A DNA stretch of 64,000 bases, taken from the NCBI GenBank assembly GCA_900762355.1, contig CAAFGE010000043.1:62001-126000 (forward strand). The letters are read 5' to 3'. The notes under the pieces were generated by a model. It did not search any database. It worked only from the letters and a program-made list of their open reading frames with translations, and was not told the origin of the DNA. Position 1 is the first letter of the stretch, and each line of letters begins with the position of its first letter. The DNA comes from an uncultured Collinsella sp. GTDB lineage: Bacteria; Actinomycetota; Coriobacteriia; Coriobacteriales; Coriobacteriaceae. The position numbers were made by a program, and so were the translations under genes. This document shows, in pieces, positions 1 to 15,578 of this stretch.

Positions 1-72
1 GTCTGCGTCAACGGCGTTTCCTCTGGTCTCGCTCGTTCGATCCAGCAGGTCTCCGAGCAGAAGGCAGCCTAG
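1..72 (+). CDS. rplJ: 50S ribosomal protein L10, C-terminal end (partial)
   Basis: Only the last 23 codons and a TAG stop are inside the window. The reading frame ends in QQVSEQKAA and lies directly upstream of rplL, the usual rplJ-rplL order. L10 forms the base of the ribosomal stalk and carries the L7/L12 dimers. The identification rests mostly on position, because too little protein is visible for motif checks. Confidence 0.75.
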   Translation, partial: VCVNGVSSGLARSIQQVSEQKAA

Positions 73-174
73 TAGCTGTTTTCACCCGCGGCGGCAACGC
101 CGCACCCCTGGCGCATTCGCGCCGTGTTTTAACTGATCTCCGTGCATTCGCACGGAAACCGAAAGGACTTAGAA

Positions 175-552
175 ATGGCTAAGCTTACCACCGATGAGAT
201 CATCGATGCTCTTAAGGAAATGACCCTTCTCGAGGCTTCCGAGCTCGTCAAGGCTATCGAGGACACCTTCGGCGTTTCCGCCGCTGCTCCTGCTGCCGTT
301 GTCGCCGCTCCCGCTGCTGGCGCTGCTGAGGCCGAGGAGAAGACCGAGTTTGACGTCGTGCTCGAGGGCTTCGGCGACAACAAGATCCAGGTCATCAAGG
401 CCGTCCGTGAGCTCACCAACCTTGGCCTGAAGGAGGCCAAGGAGGTCGTCGAGGGCGCTCCCAAGGCTGTTCTCGAGGGTGCCAAGAAGGAGGACGCCGA
501 GGCTGCCAAGGAGAAGCTCGAGGCTGCTGGCGCTGCTGTCACCCTCAAGTAA
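175..552 (+). CDS. rplL: 50S ribosomal protein L7/L12
   Basis: A 125-residue L7/L12, normal length for the family. It has the N-terminal dimerisation helix (from MAKLTTDEII), an Ala-rich hinge at about residues 38-58, and the C-terminal factor-binding domain with the conserved GLKEAKEVVEGAPK stretch. L7/L12 dimers recruit EF-G and EF-Tu to the ribosome. The ATG at 175 is preferred over an in-frame ATG at 142 because GAAAGGA lies just upstream and the family motif begins with MAKL. A strong terminator follows, so the rplJL unit ends here rather than running into rpoB. Confidence 0.97.
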   Translation: MAKLTTDEIIDALKEMTLLEASELVKAIEDTFGVSAAAPAAVVAAPAAGAAEAEEKTEFDVVLEGFGDNKIQVIKAVRELTNLGLKEAKEVVEGAPKAVLEGAKKEDAEAAKEKLEAAGAAVTLK

Positions 553-579
553 TCAGGCTTTCTCGCCAGATTTCTTTGC

Positions 580-613
580 AGACGGGGTTCGCATTGCGAG
601 CCCCGTCTTTTTT
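580..613 (+). terminator. Rho-independent terminator after rplL
   Basis: GACGGGG (581-587) pairs with CCCCGTC (601-607) and is followed by six T. It ends the rplJL transcript and separates it from galU. Confidence 0.85.
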
Positions 614-842
614 CGTCTTGGTCCCTCGGTAGCTGTGACTCGGCGCATGTCCGACAGTCCGCGAGGGGCAATAAAATTGCGCTATTCAAGCAATAATTTG
701 CGTTGACCTGCTGAAGAATTGTCTTTGCCTTGTGGCGATACATGGTTCCAGCAGTAAGATACTCCGGTATCGCAATTTGGTCTGCGGCTGCGTGCCGCAC
801 GCATGGGGCGCATGTGCGCCTGCGAAAGGATCTTTGAATAAC

Positions 843-1751
843 ATGAAGGCAATCATCCCCGCCGCCGGTCTTGGCACGCGTTTTCTGCCTGGCACCAAGT
901 GCACGCCTAAAGAGATGCTGCCGGTGCTCGACAAGCCGGTCATTCAGTACGTCGTCGAGGAGGCACTCGACCCCGAGGAGGTCGATGACGCCATCATCGT
1001 TACCTCTCCTGGTAAGCCCGAGCTGCTGAGCTACTTCCAGCCCGATCGCTCGCTCGAGAACCTGCTGCGCGAGCGCGGCAAGAACGCTTACGCCGACGCC
1101 GTCGCCCATGCGGGCGGCATGCCGGTCGACTTCCGCTACCAGTACGAGCCCAAGGGCCTCGGTCACGCCATTCGCTCTGCCGCCGACGCCGTGGCAGGGG
1201 AGAACTTCCTGGTTCTTCTGGGCGACTACGTTGTGCCCAACCGCGACATCTGCGACAAAATGCTCGCCGTTTCCAAGGAGCACGGTGGCGCTTCGGTTAT
1301 CGCCGTCGCCGCGTGCGCTCCCGAGGAAGTCAGCCGTTATGGCGTTATCGCCGGTGACCGCGTGGGCTCGCTCGAGGGCTTCGAGAATGTTGCCGATGCC
1401 GAGCCGGGCGCTGTCTGGCGTATCGGCGGTCTGGTTGAGAAGCCTGCCCCCGAGGCAGCTCCCTCCAACCTGTACATCGTCGGCCGTTATCTGCTGAGCC
1501 CGCTGGTCATGGACCTGCTCGCCGATCAGCAGGCTGGTAAGGGCGGCGAGATCCAGCTCACCGACGCCATGGCCCGTTCGCTCGACCGCGAGGCTATGTA
1601 CGCCGTCGTCATCGACCCGCTTTCGGGCTATGACACCGGTACGCCCTCTGGTTGGATGGCCACCAACGCCCTCATGGCTGCAAGCGATCCTCGCTTCGCC
1701 GACGCGTTCTGGGACGCCATCGACGAGCGCGGCGGCTTGATGCGCAAGTAA
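843..1751 (+). CDS. galU: UTP-glucose-1-phosphate uridylyltransferase
   Basis: A 302-residue nucleotidyltransferase that makes UDP-glucose from UTP and glucose-1-phosphate, for cell-surface glycans and galactose metabolism. The N-terminus shows the nucleotide-binding signature AAGLGTRFLPGTKCTPKEML, followed by the DKPVIQYVVEEAL segment typical of bacterial GalU. The ATG at 843 is chosen because the family sequence starts MKAIIPAAG and AAAGGA lies upstream; a longer frame to 732 adds unrelated residues. It has its own terminators on both sides and sits between rplL and rpoB, an unusual place for this gene. Confidence 0.93.
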   Translation: MKAIIPAAGLGTRFLPGTKCTPKEMLPVLDKPVIQYVVEEALDPEEVDDAIIVTSPGKPELLSYFQPDRSLENLLRERGKNAYADAVAHAGGMPVDFRYQYEPKGLGHAIRSAADAVAGENFLVLLGDYVVPNRDICDKMLAVSKEHGGASVIAVAACAPEEVSRYGVIAGDRVGSLEGFENVADAEPGAVWRIGGLVEKPAPEAAPSNLYIVGRYLLSPLVMDLLADQQAGKGGEIQLTDAMARSLDREAMYAVVIDPLSGYDTGTPSGWMATNALMAASDPRFADAFWDAIDERGGLMRK

Positions 1752-1771
1752 GCCTTCGGGCATCGACATTT

Positions 1772-1804
1772 ACGGGTGCAGGCTTCGGTCTGCACCCGTT
1801 TTTT
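1772..1804 (+). terminator. Rho-independent terminator after galU
   Basis: ACGGGTGCAG pairs perfectly with CTGCACCCGT around an eight-base loop, followed by six T. rpoB therefore needs its own promoter. Confidence 0.9.
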
Positions 1805-1967
1805 ATGCGTGCTGCTGTCCCTCCTCCGTTCGGCCGTCAATGGCTCGCATCCTCAGCTTCGTTCACAGAAATTATATGAACAGATGTTCGATATGCATAT
1901 ATCTACCTGCGCGTTTTCTGTTGAAAAACTTTGCTACTCCAAAAACTCAATCGCGTCAAGGCTTTTC

Positions 1968-1995
1968 TTGCCCAACGGTCGGTACCTGATAAACT
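1968..1995 (+). promoter_or_regulatory. Candidate rpoB promoter
   Basis: TTGCCC (1968-1973), a 16-base spacer, then TAAACT (1990-1995) with an extended -10 TGA directly before it. It lies about 75 bases upstream of the rpoB start and downstream of the galU terminator. The gap 1805-1967 is AT-rich and shows no gene. Confidence 0.5.
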
Positions 1996-2068
1996 ATTAG
2001 GTTGCGATAACTGGCGAAGCTATGCCTCGCCAACCCACCGAGCATTTCCGTGAAGGAGGAAAAACCTG

Positions 2069-5560
<3,492 letters not shown>

Positions 5561-5566
5561 TTGACT

Positions 5567-10042
<4,476 letters not shown>

Positions 10043-10068
10043 CTTCCAAGTACGTTAACCGCCCTTCC

Positions 10069-10107
10069 AAAGACCCGTTTCCCAACAGGGAAGCGGGTCT
10101 TTTTTTG
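10069..10107 (+). terminator. Rho-independent terminator after rpoC
   Basis: AAGACCCG-TTTCCC pairs with GGGAAG-CGGGTCTT around AACA and runs into seven T. Confidence 0.92.
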
Positions 10108-10112
10108 TTGAA

Positions 10113-10155
10113 GAAAACCTGCCATTAAGGGACAGGTTTATTTTGGTCGGTTTTT
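10113..10155 (-). repeat. Dispersed 38-43-nt repeat, copy 1 (reverse orientation)
   Basis: Read on the minus strand this is the same sequence family as 12067-12104 and 47718-47760. It contains AAACCTGTCCCTTAATGGCA and ends in AGGTTTTC. The two ends are partly complementary, so it can fold. It directly follows the rpoC terminator. Confidence 0.7.
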
Positions 10156-10167
10156 CATGCTTGAATT

Positions 10168-10196
10168 TGAAACATTCTGTTCGGTCAAAGCGTATC
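10168..10196 (+). promoter_or_regulatory. ECF-type promoter, probably autoregulated
   Basis: TGAAAC (10168-10173), 17 bases, then CGTATC (10191-10196). This matches the TGAAAC...CGTA pattern recognised by many ECF sigma factors such as SigW. It lies 48 bases upstream of an ECF sigma gene, so autoregulation is the natural inference. Confidence 0.65.
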
Positions 10197-10244
10197 TATG
10201 GTGAGGGCCTCACCAAGAATTATTAACGTCACCGGGAGGTGATT

Positions 10245-10763
10245 ATGGAAGAACAAGCATTTAGACAGGCGGTCGAAGATCACCGTGATGTCGTGTTTCG
10301 AATCGCATTGACGTACCTGCGCGATCACGCCGATGCCGACGATGTTGCACAAGACGTCTTTCTTAAGTTGCTCAAAAGCGATACGCATTTTGAAGGCTGG
10401 GAGCATCTTCGCCGATGGCTTATCCGGGTCACGATCAATGAATGCAAATCTCTCTTTCGAAAGCCATGGAGGCGTGTGGAGGATATTGAGAACCTGGCCG
10501 ATTCGCTTTCGACGGCGCAGGAGGAGACCAAGGCGGTCCTGTCAGACGTTATGCGACTTCCGGAGCGATTCCGTGTTCCCATCGTGCTCTATTACTATCT
10601 GGGCTTCTCGACTTCAGAGATTGCCGAGTTGCTGCATGTGCCAGCCGCGACCGTTCGAACGCGTTTAGCTCGTGGTCGATCGAAGCTCAAATTCATCCTA
10701 GAGGAGGGCGACCGTGAAATCCAATCAAATCAAGCAGGCCTTCGAGTCCATCCAAGCCGATAG
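10245..10763 (+). CDS. ECF-family RNA polymerase sigma factor
   Basis: A 172-residue group 4 (ECF) sigma factor. Region 2 covers roughly residues 5-75, with the typical HADADDVAQDVFLKLL stretch that contacts core polymerase and the -10 element. Region 4 covers about residues 105-155, with the helix-turn-helix FSTSEIAELLHVPAATVRTR that binds the -35 element. ATG at 10245 lies six bases after GGGAGG; an in-frame GTG at 10239 overlaps that site and is less likely. The 3' end overlaps the next gene by 50 bases, the classical sigma/anti-sigma coupling. The signal it senses is not visible from sequence. Confidence 0.92.
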   Translation: MEEQAFRQAVEDHRDVVFRIALTYLRDHADADDVAQDVFLKLLKSDTHFEGWEHLRRWLIRVTINECKSLFRKPWRRVEDIENLADSLSTAQEETKAVLSDVMRLPERFRVPIVLYYYLGFSTSEIAELLHVPAATVRTRLARGRSKLKFILEEGDREIQSNQAGLRVHPSR

Positions 10764-11790
10764 CGATCTTGCCGACCGTGTTATTGATGCTGCTGCGGGT
10801 GAGCCGCTTCATCGAAAGGGCCACGCGAAGCCTCTGTATGTTGCCGTGATCGGATGTCTTGCCGGAGTGCTGGCGACCGGAGGGGTCGCCTACGCCGTCG
10901 TCAATTCCAGTTATTTTGCCTCTGCCTGGGGAAACCATGGCAACGGAGAGTCCGTTACCTGGACAAATGGCGGCTCGTCGGGGACGAAATATACCTACAC
11001 CAGAGAGTTTGGTGATGGTATCGCGCCCCAAAGCCTGGAGGGTGCAGTCCAGAAGGTCAATCTGTCCGTCGAGGGCAACGGCTATACGCTCGACATTCAT
11101 GAGATGGCAATCGACGAGAACGGTTGCGGTGCTGTGACGTTTACATTGTCCAATCCGAATGGCGTTAACTACTACAAGCCGGCGGCAGAGCTTGGCGAAC
11201 TTGTTCTCTATGGTGAAGAAGAAGGGGGCGTCAGTACGCCCGAAATGAACTTCGGCGAGGAATGGGCTGACACGCGCTGCACAATCGATAAGGACACATC
11301 AAGCGACACGGTCATTAACGGCACGATGTACTTTGCCTCACCGGATCGCGATCGAGATTTGCAACATGCGGTCACCTGGAATATCAGATGGACGGAGGGC
11401 GAAGGTGAGGATGCGAAAGTGATCGAGGTGTCGACGCCCGAGTTTAGCGTCGGAGCGTACGTCGATACAAAGGAGCTCCGCTCCGACGACTCGCCTCTCG
11501 AGATCAGCCCGTTTTCCATCCAGACGCACATCGACGATCTGGGCTATGAAGCAGTTGATCATAAACTGACCGTCAGCTACAAGGATGGATCGGAGCAGAT
11601 TATCGAAGATGACGACGCAGGGGCGTACAATTTCTATGTTTCGATGGCACGCAATAGCGGAGAGAACATCTGGGTTCCGACAAGGCTCATCAATGTCGAT
11701 CAGGTTGTATCGGTAACCCTTGAGGGAACGAGGTGCACATCAACAGGAGAGACCGAAACAGAAGTACCCTTTACCATCGTCTACTCGTAA
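10714..11790 (+). CDS. Membrane-anchored putative anti-sigma factor
   Basis: A 358-residue protein with a short cytoplasmic N-terminus (about residues 1-40), one membrane helix at about 41-63 (YVAVIGCLAGVLATGGVAYAVV), and a long acidic extracytoplasmic domain rich in beta-strand-like sequence. The start is GTG 10714, preceded by GAGGAGG and nested in the end of the sigma gene. Topology and overlap fit an anti-sigma factor that holds the sigma at the membrane until a cell-envelope signal arrives. I see no zinc-binding HxxxCxxC motif. Function rests on context and topology, not on a recognised outer domain. Confidence 0.7.
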   Translation: MKSNQIKQAFESIQADSDLADRVIDAAAGEPLHRKGHAKPLYVAVIGCLAGVLATGGVAYAVVNSSYFASAWGNHGNGESVTWTNGGSSGTKYTYTREFGDGIAPQSLEGAVQKVNLSVEGNGYTLDIHEMAIDENGCGAVTFTLSNPNGVNYYKPAAELGELVLYGEEEGGVSTPEMNFGEEWADTRCTIDKDTSSDTVINGTMYFASPDRDRDLQHAVTWNIRWTEGEGEDAKVIEVSTPEFSVGAYVDTKELRSDDSPLEISPFSIQTHIDDLGYEAVDHKLTVSYKDGSEQIIEDDDAGAYNFYVSMARNSGENIWVPTRLINVDQVVSVTLEGTRCTSTGETETEVPFTIVYS

Positions 11791-11796
11791 GGCTTG

Positions 11797-11830
11797 AGGC
11801 CGCTTCCCACTAGGGGAAGCGGCCTATTTT
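11797..11830 (+). terminator. Rho-independent terminator after the anti-sigma gene
   Basis: AGGCCGCTTCCC pairs with GGGAAGCGGCCT around a short ACTAG-type loop, followed by ATTTT. Confidence 0.85.
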
Positions 11831-11873
11831 GCGTTATATGGACGGTTATTTTGAGCGATATTCGCCTGAATTC

Positions 11874-11998
11874 CGGAAGTATGCGGCAAAATCTCGATGG
11901 GCCGACCACACCGCATATGCTCAAGCGCTCTACCTGCGGGTTTATTATCGCAAAACCCCGGCGTGCTCGGCAGGTCCAGAATTTGCCGCATACTTCCG
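11874..11998. repeat. 125-nt fold-back element with perfect 17-bp ends
   Basis: CGGAAGTATGCGGCAAA (11874-11890) is exactly complementary to TTTGCCGCATACTTCCG (11982-11998). The interior carries further possible pairs: GGGTTT with AAACCC at about 11938-11957, and GCCGA with TCGGC. No good reading frame is present. It could be a non-autonomous palindromic repeat or a structured RNA. Only one copy is in this window, so the class cannot be settled. Confidence 0.6.
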
Positions 11999-12066
11999 AA
12001 AGCGCCGCCGATTTCCCTATGACAGATGAGGGCGGATCACCGCTGGAGCGCGACGTTTCCGCAGAT

Positions 12067-12104
12067 AAAACCGACCAAAACAAACCTGTCCCTTTTTGGC
12101 AGGT
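12067..12104 (+). repeat. Dispersed 38-43-nt repeat, copy 2
   Basis: Reads AAAACCGACCAAAACAAACC then TGTCCCTTTTTGGCAGGT. It is near-identical to copies at 10113-10155 (reverse) and 47718-47760. Copies 2 and 3 also share CAGAT just upstream. Confidence 0.75.
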
Positions 12105-12127
12105 AACGTTGCCCCGACGAGCGCGTC

Positions 12128-12266
12128 GGATTCCCGGTCCGGGCGGCCCGCTGTTTAAGTTTGTCGCGAGTTCCGCACGCAAAGGAAAGCACTTAATGTG
12201 CTTTCCGTCTTGCGCAGGACTGTAGAGCAGCAAACTTAAACAGCGGGCCGCCCGGGCCGGGGATCC
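12128..12266. repeat. Structured repeat element, copy A: 85-nt core inside a 36-bp stem
   Basis: The core 12155-12239 is identical over all 85 bases to 29428-29512. It is closed by TTAAGTTTG/CAAACTTAA and carries an apical hairpin GGAAAGCAC (12184-12192) / GTGCTTTCC (12198-12206), plus a CGCAA/TTGCG helix below it. Arms 12128-12163 and 12231-12266 pair over 36 positions: 34 Watson-Crick and two G-U. The outer arm sequence is unlike that of copy B. The gap 11831-12472 holds this element, two other repeats and the rpsL promoter, and no gene. Confidence 0.85.
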
Positions 12267-12326
12267 GCCAGCGCGCACAGGAGGGGATTCCTTTTGTGTA
12301 GGCTTTGCGGAAATATGCCAATTTTG

Positions 12327-12345
12327 GGATACGCCCGGCGGCGTG
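12327..12345 (+). promoter_or_regulatory. Upstream motif shared with the rplC and rplB leaders
   Basis: GGATACGCCCG (12327-12337) followed by GCGGCGTG. The same GGAYACGCCCG block occurs at 29598 (before rplC) and 31463 (before rplB). GAAATATG lies 17 bases upstream both here (12310) and before rplC (29581). It precedes the likely rpsL -35 box, so it may be a regulator site rather than the promoter itself. Confidence 0.45.
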
Positions 12346-12350
12346 GTCTG

Positions 12351-12379
12351 TTGACGGCACAGCTAACGCCACGTATCCT
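12351..12379 (+). promoter_or_regulatory. Candidate rpsL operon promoter
   Basis: TTGACG (12351-12356), 17-base spacer, TATCCT (12374-12379). It lies about 95 bases upstream of the rpsL start. Confidence 0.6.
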
Positions 12380-12472
12380 ATCGAACTGCGTGTTTCGTAG
12401 GGGGATGCTGACCCCTCGATTCAAGCCGTTGCACTTTACAGAAAGCTGGAATCATTCGAGAAGGAGTACGCT

Positions 12473-12850
12473 TTGCCTACTATTAACCAGCTGGTTCGCC
12501 AGGGCCGTCGTTCCGTGCCCAAGAAGTCCAAGAACGCTGCTCTGCAGCACAACTCCCAGAAGCGCGGCGTGTGCACCCGCGTCTTCACCACGAGCCCCAA
12601 GAAGCCGAACTCGGCTCTTCGTAAGGTTGCCCGTGTTCGCCTTGTCAACGGCATCGAAGTTACTGCTTACATCCCGGGTGAGGGCCACAACCTGCAGGAG
12701 CACTCCATCGTGCTCGTCCGCGGCGGTCGTGTCCGTGACCTCCCTGGTGTCCGTTATCACGTCATCCGTGGCGCCTACGACGCTGCTCCGGTCCAGAACC
12801 GTATGCAGGCCCGTTCCAAGTACGGTGCTAAGCGCCCCAAGGCTAAATAA
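12473..12850 (+). CDS. rpsL: 30S ribosomal protein S12
   Basis: A 125-residue S12, the decoding-centre protein, normal length. It contains the TSPKKPNSALRK loop with Lys43 intact and the GGRVRDLPGVRYH loop. In that second loop the usual Lys at position 88 (Met = 1) is Arg, encoded by CGT at 12734-12736. K88R (K87R in E. coli numbering) is a known streptomycin-resistance change in other bacteria. Translation begins with TTG at 12473, behind AAGGAG at 12461-12466. It is the first gene of the rpsL-rpsG-fusA-rpsJ unit. Confidence 0.97.
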   Translation: MPTINQLVRQGRRSVPKKSKNAALQHNSQKRGVCTRVFTTSPKKPNSALRKVARVRLVNGIEVTAYIPGEGHNLQEHSIVLVRGGRVRDLPGVRYHVIRGAYDAAPVQNRMQARSKYGAKRPKAK

Positions 12851-12924
12851 GCCAGATAACGTTTTGATACTTTCGCCGTGCGCCGCCTTGAGCGCCGCAC
12901 GGTAGACACTTAAGGAGATTTCAC

Positions 12925-13398
12925 ATGCCGCGTCGTGCAGCAGCTAATCGTCGTGAGGTTCAGCCTGACGCCGTTTACAACAACCGCCTGGTGACTCAGC
13001 TCATCAACAAGGTCCTTCTTGACGGCAAGAAGGCCACCGCTGAGCGCATCGTTTACACCGCTTTCGAGATCGTTGCCGAGAAGTCCGAGGGTGGCGACGC
13101 TCTCGCTACCTTCAAGAAGGCTATGGACAACGTCAAGCCCACGCTCGAGGTTAAGCCCAAGCGTGTCGGTGGCGCTACCTATCAGGTCCCGATGGAGGTC
13201 AACTCCCGTCGTTCCACCGCTCTGGGTATCCGCTGGATCGTCAACTTCTCCCGTGCTCGCAAGGAGAAGACCATGGCCGAGCGTCTCGCCAACGAGATCC
13301 TCGACGCTTCCAACGGCCTGGGCGCTTCCGTCAAGAAGCGTGAGGACGTCTTCAAGATGGCCGAGGCCAACCGCGCGTTCTCTCACTATCGTTGGTAA
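12925..13398 (+). CDS. rpsG: 30S ribosomal protein S7
   Basis: A 157-residue S7, the primary 16S rRNA binding protein that organises the 30S head. Typical segments are the N-terminal MPRRAAANRREVQPDAVYN, the YQVPMEVNSRRSTALGIRW stretch, and the C-terminal ANRAFSHYRW. ATG at 12925 follows AAGGAGA. It sits between rpsL and fusA, as in most bacteria. Confidence 0.97.
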   Translation: MPRRAAANRREVQPDAVYNNRLVTQLINKVLLDGKKATAERIVYTAFEIVAEKSEGGDALATFKKAMDNVKPTLEVKPKRVGGATYQVPMEVNSRRSTALGIRWIVNFSRARKEKTMAERLANEILDASNGLGASVKKREDVFKMAEANRAFSHYRW

Positions 13399-13417
13399 GT
13401 TAAGGTAAGGAACTAAC

Positions 13418-15517
13418 ATGGCTAAGCCTAAGTACAAGCTTTCCGATACCCGTAACATCGGCATCATGGCCCACATCGATGCCGGTAAGACCACCACGAC
13501 CGAGCGTATTCTTTACTACACCGGTAAGACCCACAAGATCGGTGAGGTCCATGAGGGCGCTGCCACCATGGACTGGATGGTTCAGGAGCAGGAGCGCGGC
13601 GTAACCATTACCTCCGCTGCTACCACGTGCTTCTGGAACAAGGACGGTAAGGACTACCGCATCCAGATCATCGACACCCCGGGCCACGTTGACTTCACCG
13701 CTGAGGTCGAGCGCTGCCTGCGCGTCCTCGATGGCGCTGTCGCCGTCTTCGACGCCGTTGCCGGCGTTCAGCCCCAGTCTGAGACCGTTTGGCGTCAGGC
13801 TTCTACCTTCAACGTCCCCCGCATCGCCTTCATCAACAAGTATGACCGCGTGGGCGCCGACTTCTTCAACGCTATCGAGACCATGAAGGATCGTCTCGAC
13901 GCCAACGCCGTGGCCGCTCAGGTCCCGATGGGCGCCGAGGACAACTTCTGGGGCGTCATCGACCTGGTTACCATGACTGCATGGGACTTCAAGGCCGACG
14001 AGAAGGGCATGACCTACCCCGAGCCGATGGACGAGATCCCGGCTGAGTTTGCCGACATCGCTGCCACCAAGCGCGAGGAGCTCCTTGACGCTGCTGCCAG
14101 CTTTGACGACGAGCTCATGGAGAAGATCCTCATGGAGGAGGACTTCACCGTCGAGGAGCTCAAGGCTGCTCTGCGCAAGGGCGTTCTGGCCAACGAGCTC
14201 AACCTCGTCTTCGTGGGCTCCGCCTACAAGAACAAGGGCGTTCAGGAGCTGCTCGACGCTGTCGTCGACTACCTGCCCAGCCCGCTCGACGTCGAGGCCG
14301 TCACCGGTACCGATCCGGACACCGGCGAGGAGATTCAGCGTCATCCTTCCTTCGACGAGCCCTTCTCCGGCCTGGTCTTCAAGATCATGACCGACCCGTT
14401 CGTCGGTAAGCTCACCTACGTCCGCGTTTACTCCGGCCGCGCCGAGTCCGGCTCCTACGTTGTCAACGCTTCCAACGGTCAGCGCGAGCGCCTCGGCCGC
14501 ATCCTCGAGATGAACGCCGCCGAGCGTATCGACCGTGACGACGCTGCCGCCGGCGACATCGTCGCTTGCGTCGGCTTTAAGAACTCCACCACCGGTGACA
14601 CCCTGTGCGCCGAGGGTAAGGAGATCGTCCTCGAGAAGATCGAGTTCGCTAAGCCCGTTATCGACGTTGCCATCGAGCCCAAGACCAAGGCCGAGCAGGA
14701 CAAGATGTCCCTGGCTCTGACCAAGCTCGCCGAGGAGGACCCGACCTTCCAGGTGTCCACCAACCACGAGACCGGCCAGACCATCATCGCCGGCATGGGC
14801 GAGCTGCACCTCGAGATCATCGTCGACCGTCTGCTCCGCGAGTTCAAGGTTGACGCTAACGTTGGTAAGCCCCAGGTTGCCTACCGCGAGACCGCTGGTC
14901 ACGACGTCGAGAAGGCTGAGGGCAAGTTCGTCCGTCAGTCCGGTGGTCGCGGTCAGTACGGCCACGCCGTCATCAAGCTCGAGAAGATGGAGGAGGGCTT
15001 CGGCTACGAGTTCGTCAACGCAATCGTCGGCGGCGTCGTGCCCAAGGAGTACATCCCGTCCATCGACAAGGGCATCCAGGAGGCCCTGAACACCGGTGTT
15101 ATCGCCGGCTTCCCGGTCCTCGACGTTAAGGTCACCCTGTTCGACGGTTCTTACCACGAGGTCGACTCCTCCGAGGCCGCCTTCAAGATCGCCGGTTCCA
15201 TGGCTATCAAGGACGCCCTCAAGAAGTCCGATCCGCAGCTGCTCGAGCCGATCATGGCTGTCGAGGTCGAGACCCCCGAGCAGTACATGGGCGACGTTAT
15301 GGGCAACCTCTCCGGTCGCCGCGGCAAGATCGAGGGCATGGAGGATCGCAAGAACAGCAAGCTCATCCGTGCCAAGGTGCCGCTGGGCGAGATGTTCGGT
15401 TACGCTACCGACCTTCGCTCCCAGACCCAGGGCCGTGCATCCTACACGATGCAGTTCGACTCTTATGAGCCCGCGCCCAAGTCCATCGTGGACGAGGTCA
15501 TGAGCAAGAACGCCTAA
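13418..15517 (+). CDS. fusA: Elongation factor G
   Basis: A 699-residue translocase GTPase that moves tRNA and mRNA through the ribosome. Domain I has the G1 loop AHIDAGKTTTTERIL, the G3 motif DTPGHVDF and the G4 motif NKYD (more often NKMD). Domains II-V follow, including the domain IV loop GGRGQYGHAVI. Length is typical. It begins 20 bases after rpsG. No tuf gene follows; rpsJ comes next instead, a departure from the common fusA-tuf order. Confidence 0.97.
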   Translation: MAKPKYKLSDTRNIGIMAHIDAGKTTTTERILYYTGKTHKIGEVHEGAATMDWMVQEQERGVTITSAATTCFWNKDGKDYRIQIIDTPGHVDFTAEVERCLRVLDGAVAVFDAVAGVQPQSETVWRQASTFNVPRIAFINKYDRVGADFFNAIETMKDRLDANAVAAQVPMGAEDNFWGVIDLVTMTAWDFKADEKGMTYPEPMDEIPAEFADIAATKREELLDAAASFDDELMEKILMEEDFTVEELKAALRKGVLANELNLVFVGSAYKNKGVQELLDAVVDYLPSPLDVEAVTGTDPDTGEEIQRHPSFDEPFSGLVFKIMTDPFVGKLTYVRVYSGRAESGSYVVNASNGQRERLGRILEMNAAERIDRDDAAAGDIVACVGFKNSTTGDTLCAEGKEIVLEKIEFAKPVIDVAIEPKTKAEQDKMSLALTKLAEEDPTFQVSTNHETGQTIIAGMGELHLEIIVDRLLREFKVDANVGKPQVAYRETAGHDVEKAEGKFVRQSGGRGQYGHAVIKLEKMEEGFGYEFVNAIVGGVVPKEYIPSIDKGIQEALNTGVIAGFPVLDVKVTLFDGSYHEVDSSEAAFKIAGSMAIKDALKKSDPQLLEPIMAVEVETPEQYMGDVMGNLSGRRGKIEGMEDRKNSKLIRAKVPLGEMFGYATDLRSQTQGRASYTMQFDSYEPAPKSIVDEVMSKNA

Positions 15518-15578
15518 GTTCGAGCTCCCTGTTACGTAATCCTGCGAGAACATCTCTCGCACTCTTTGGAGGTTTAAG

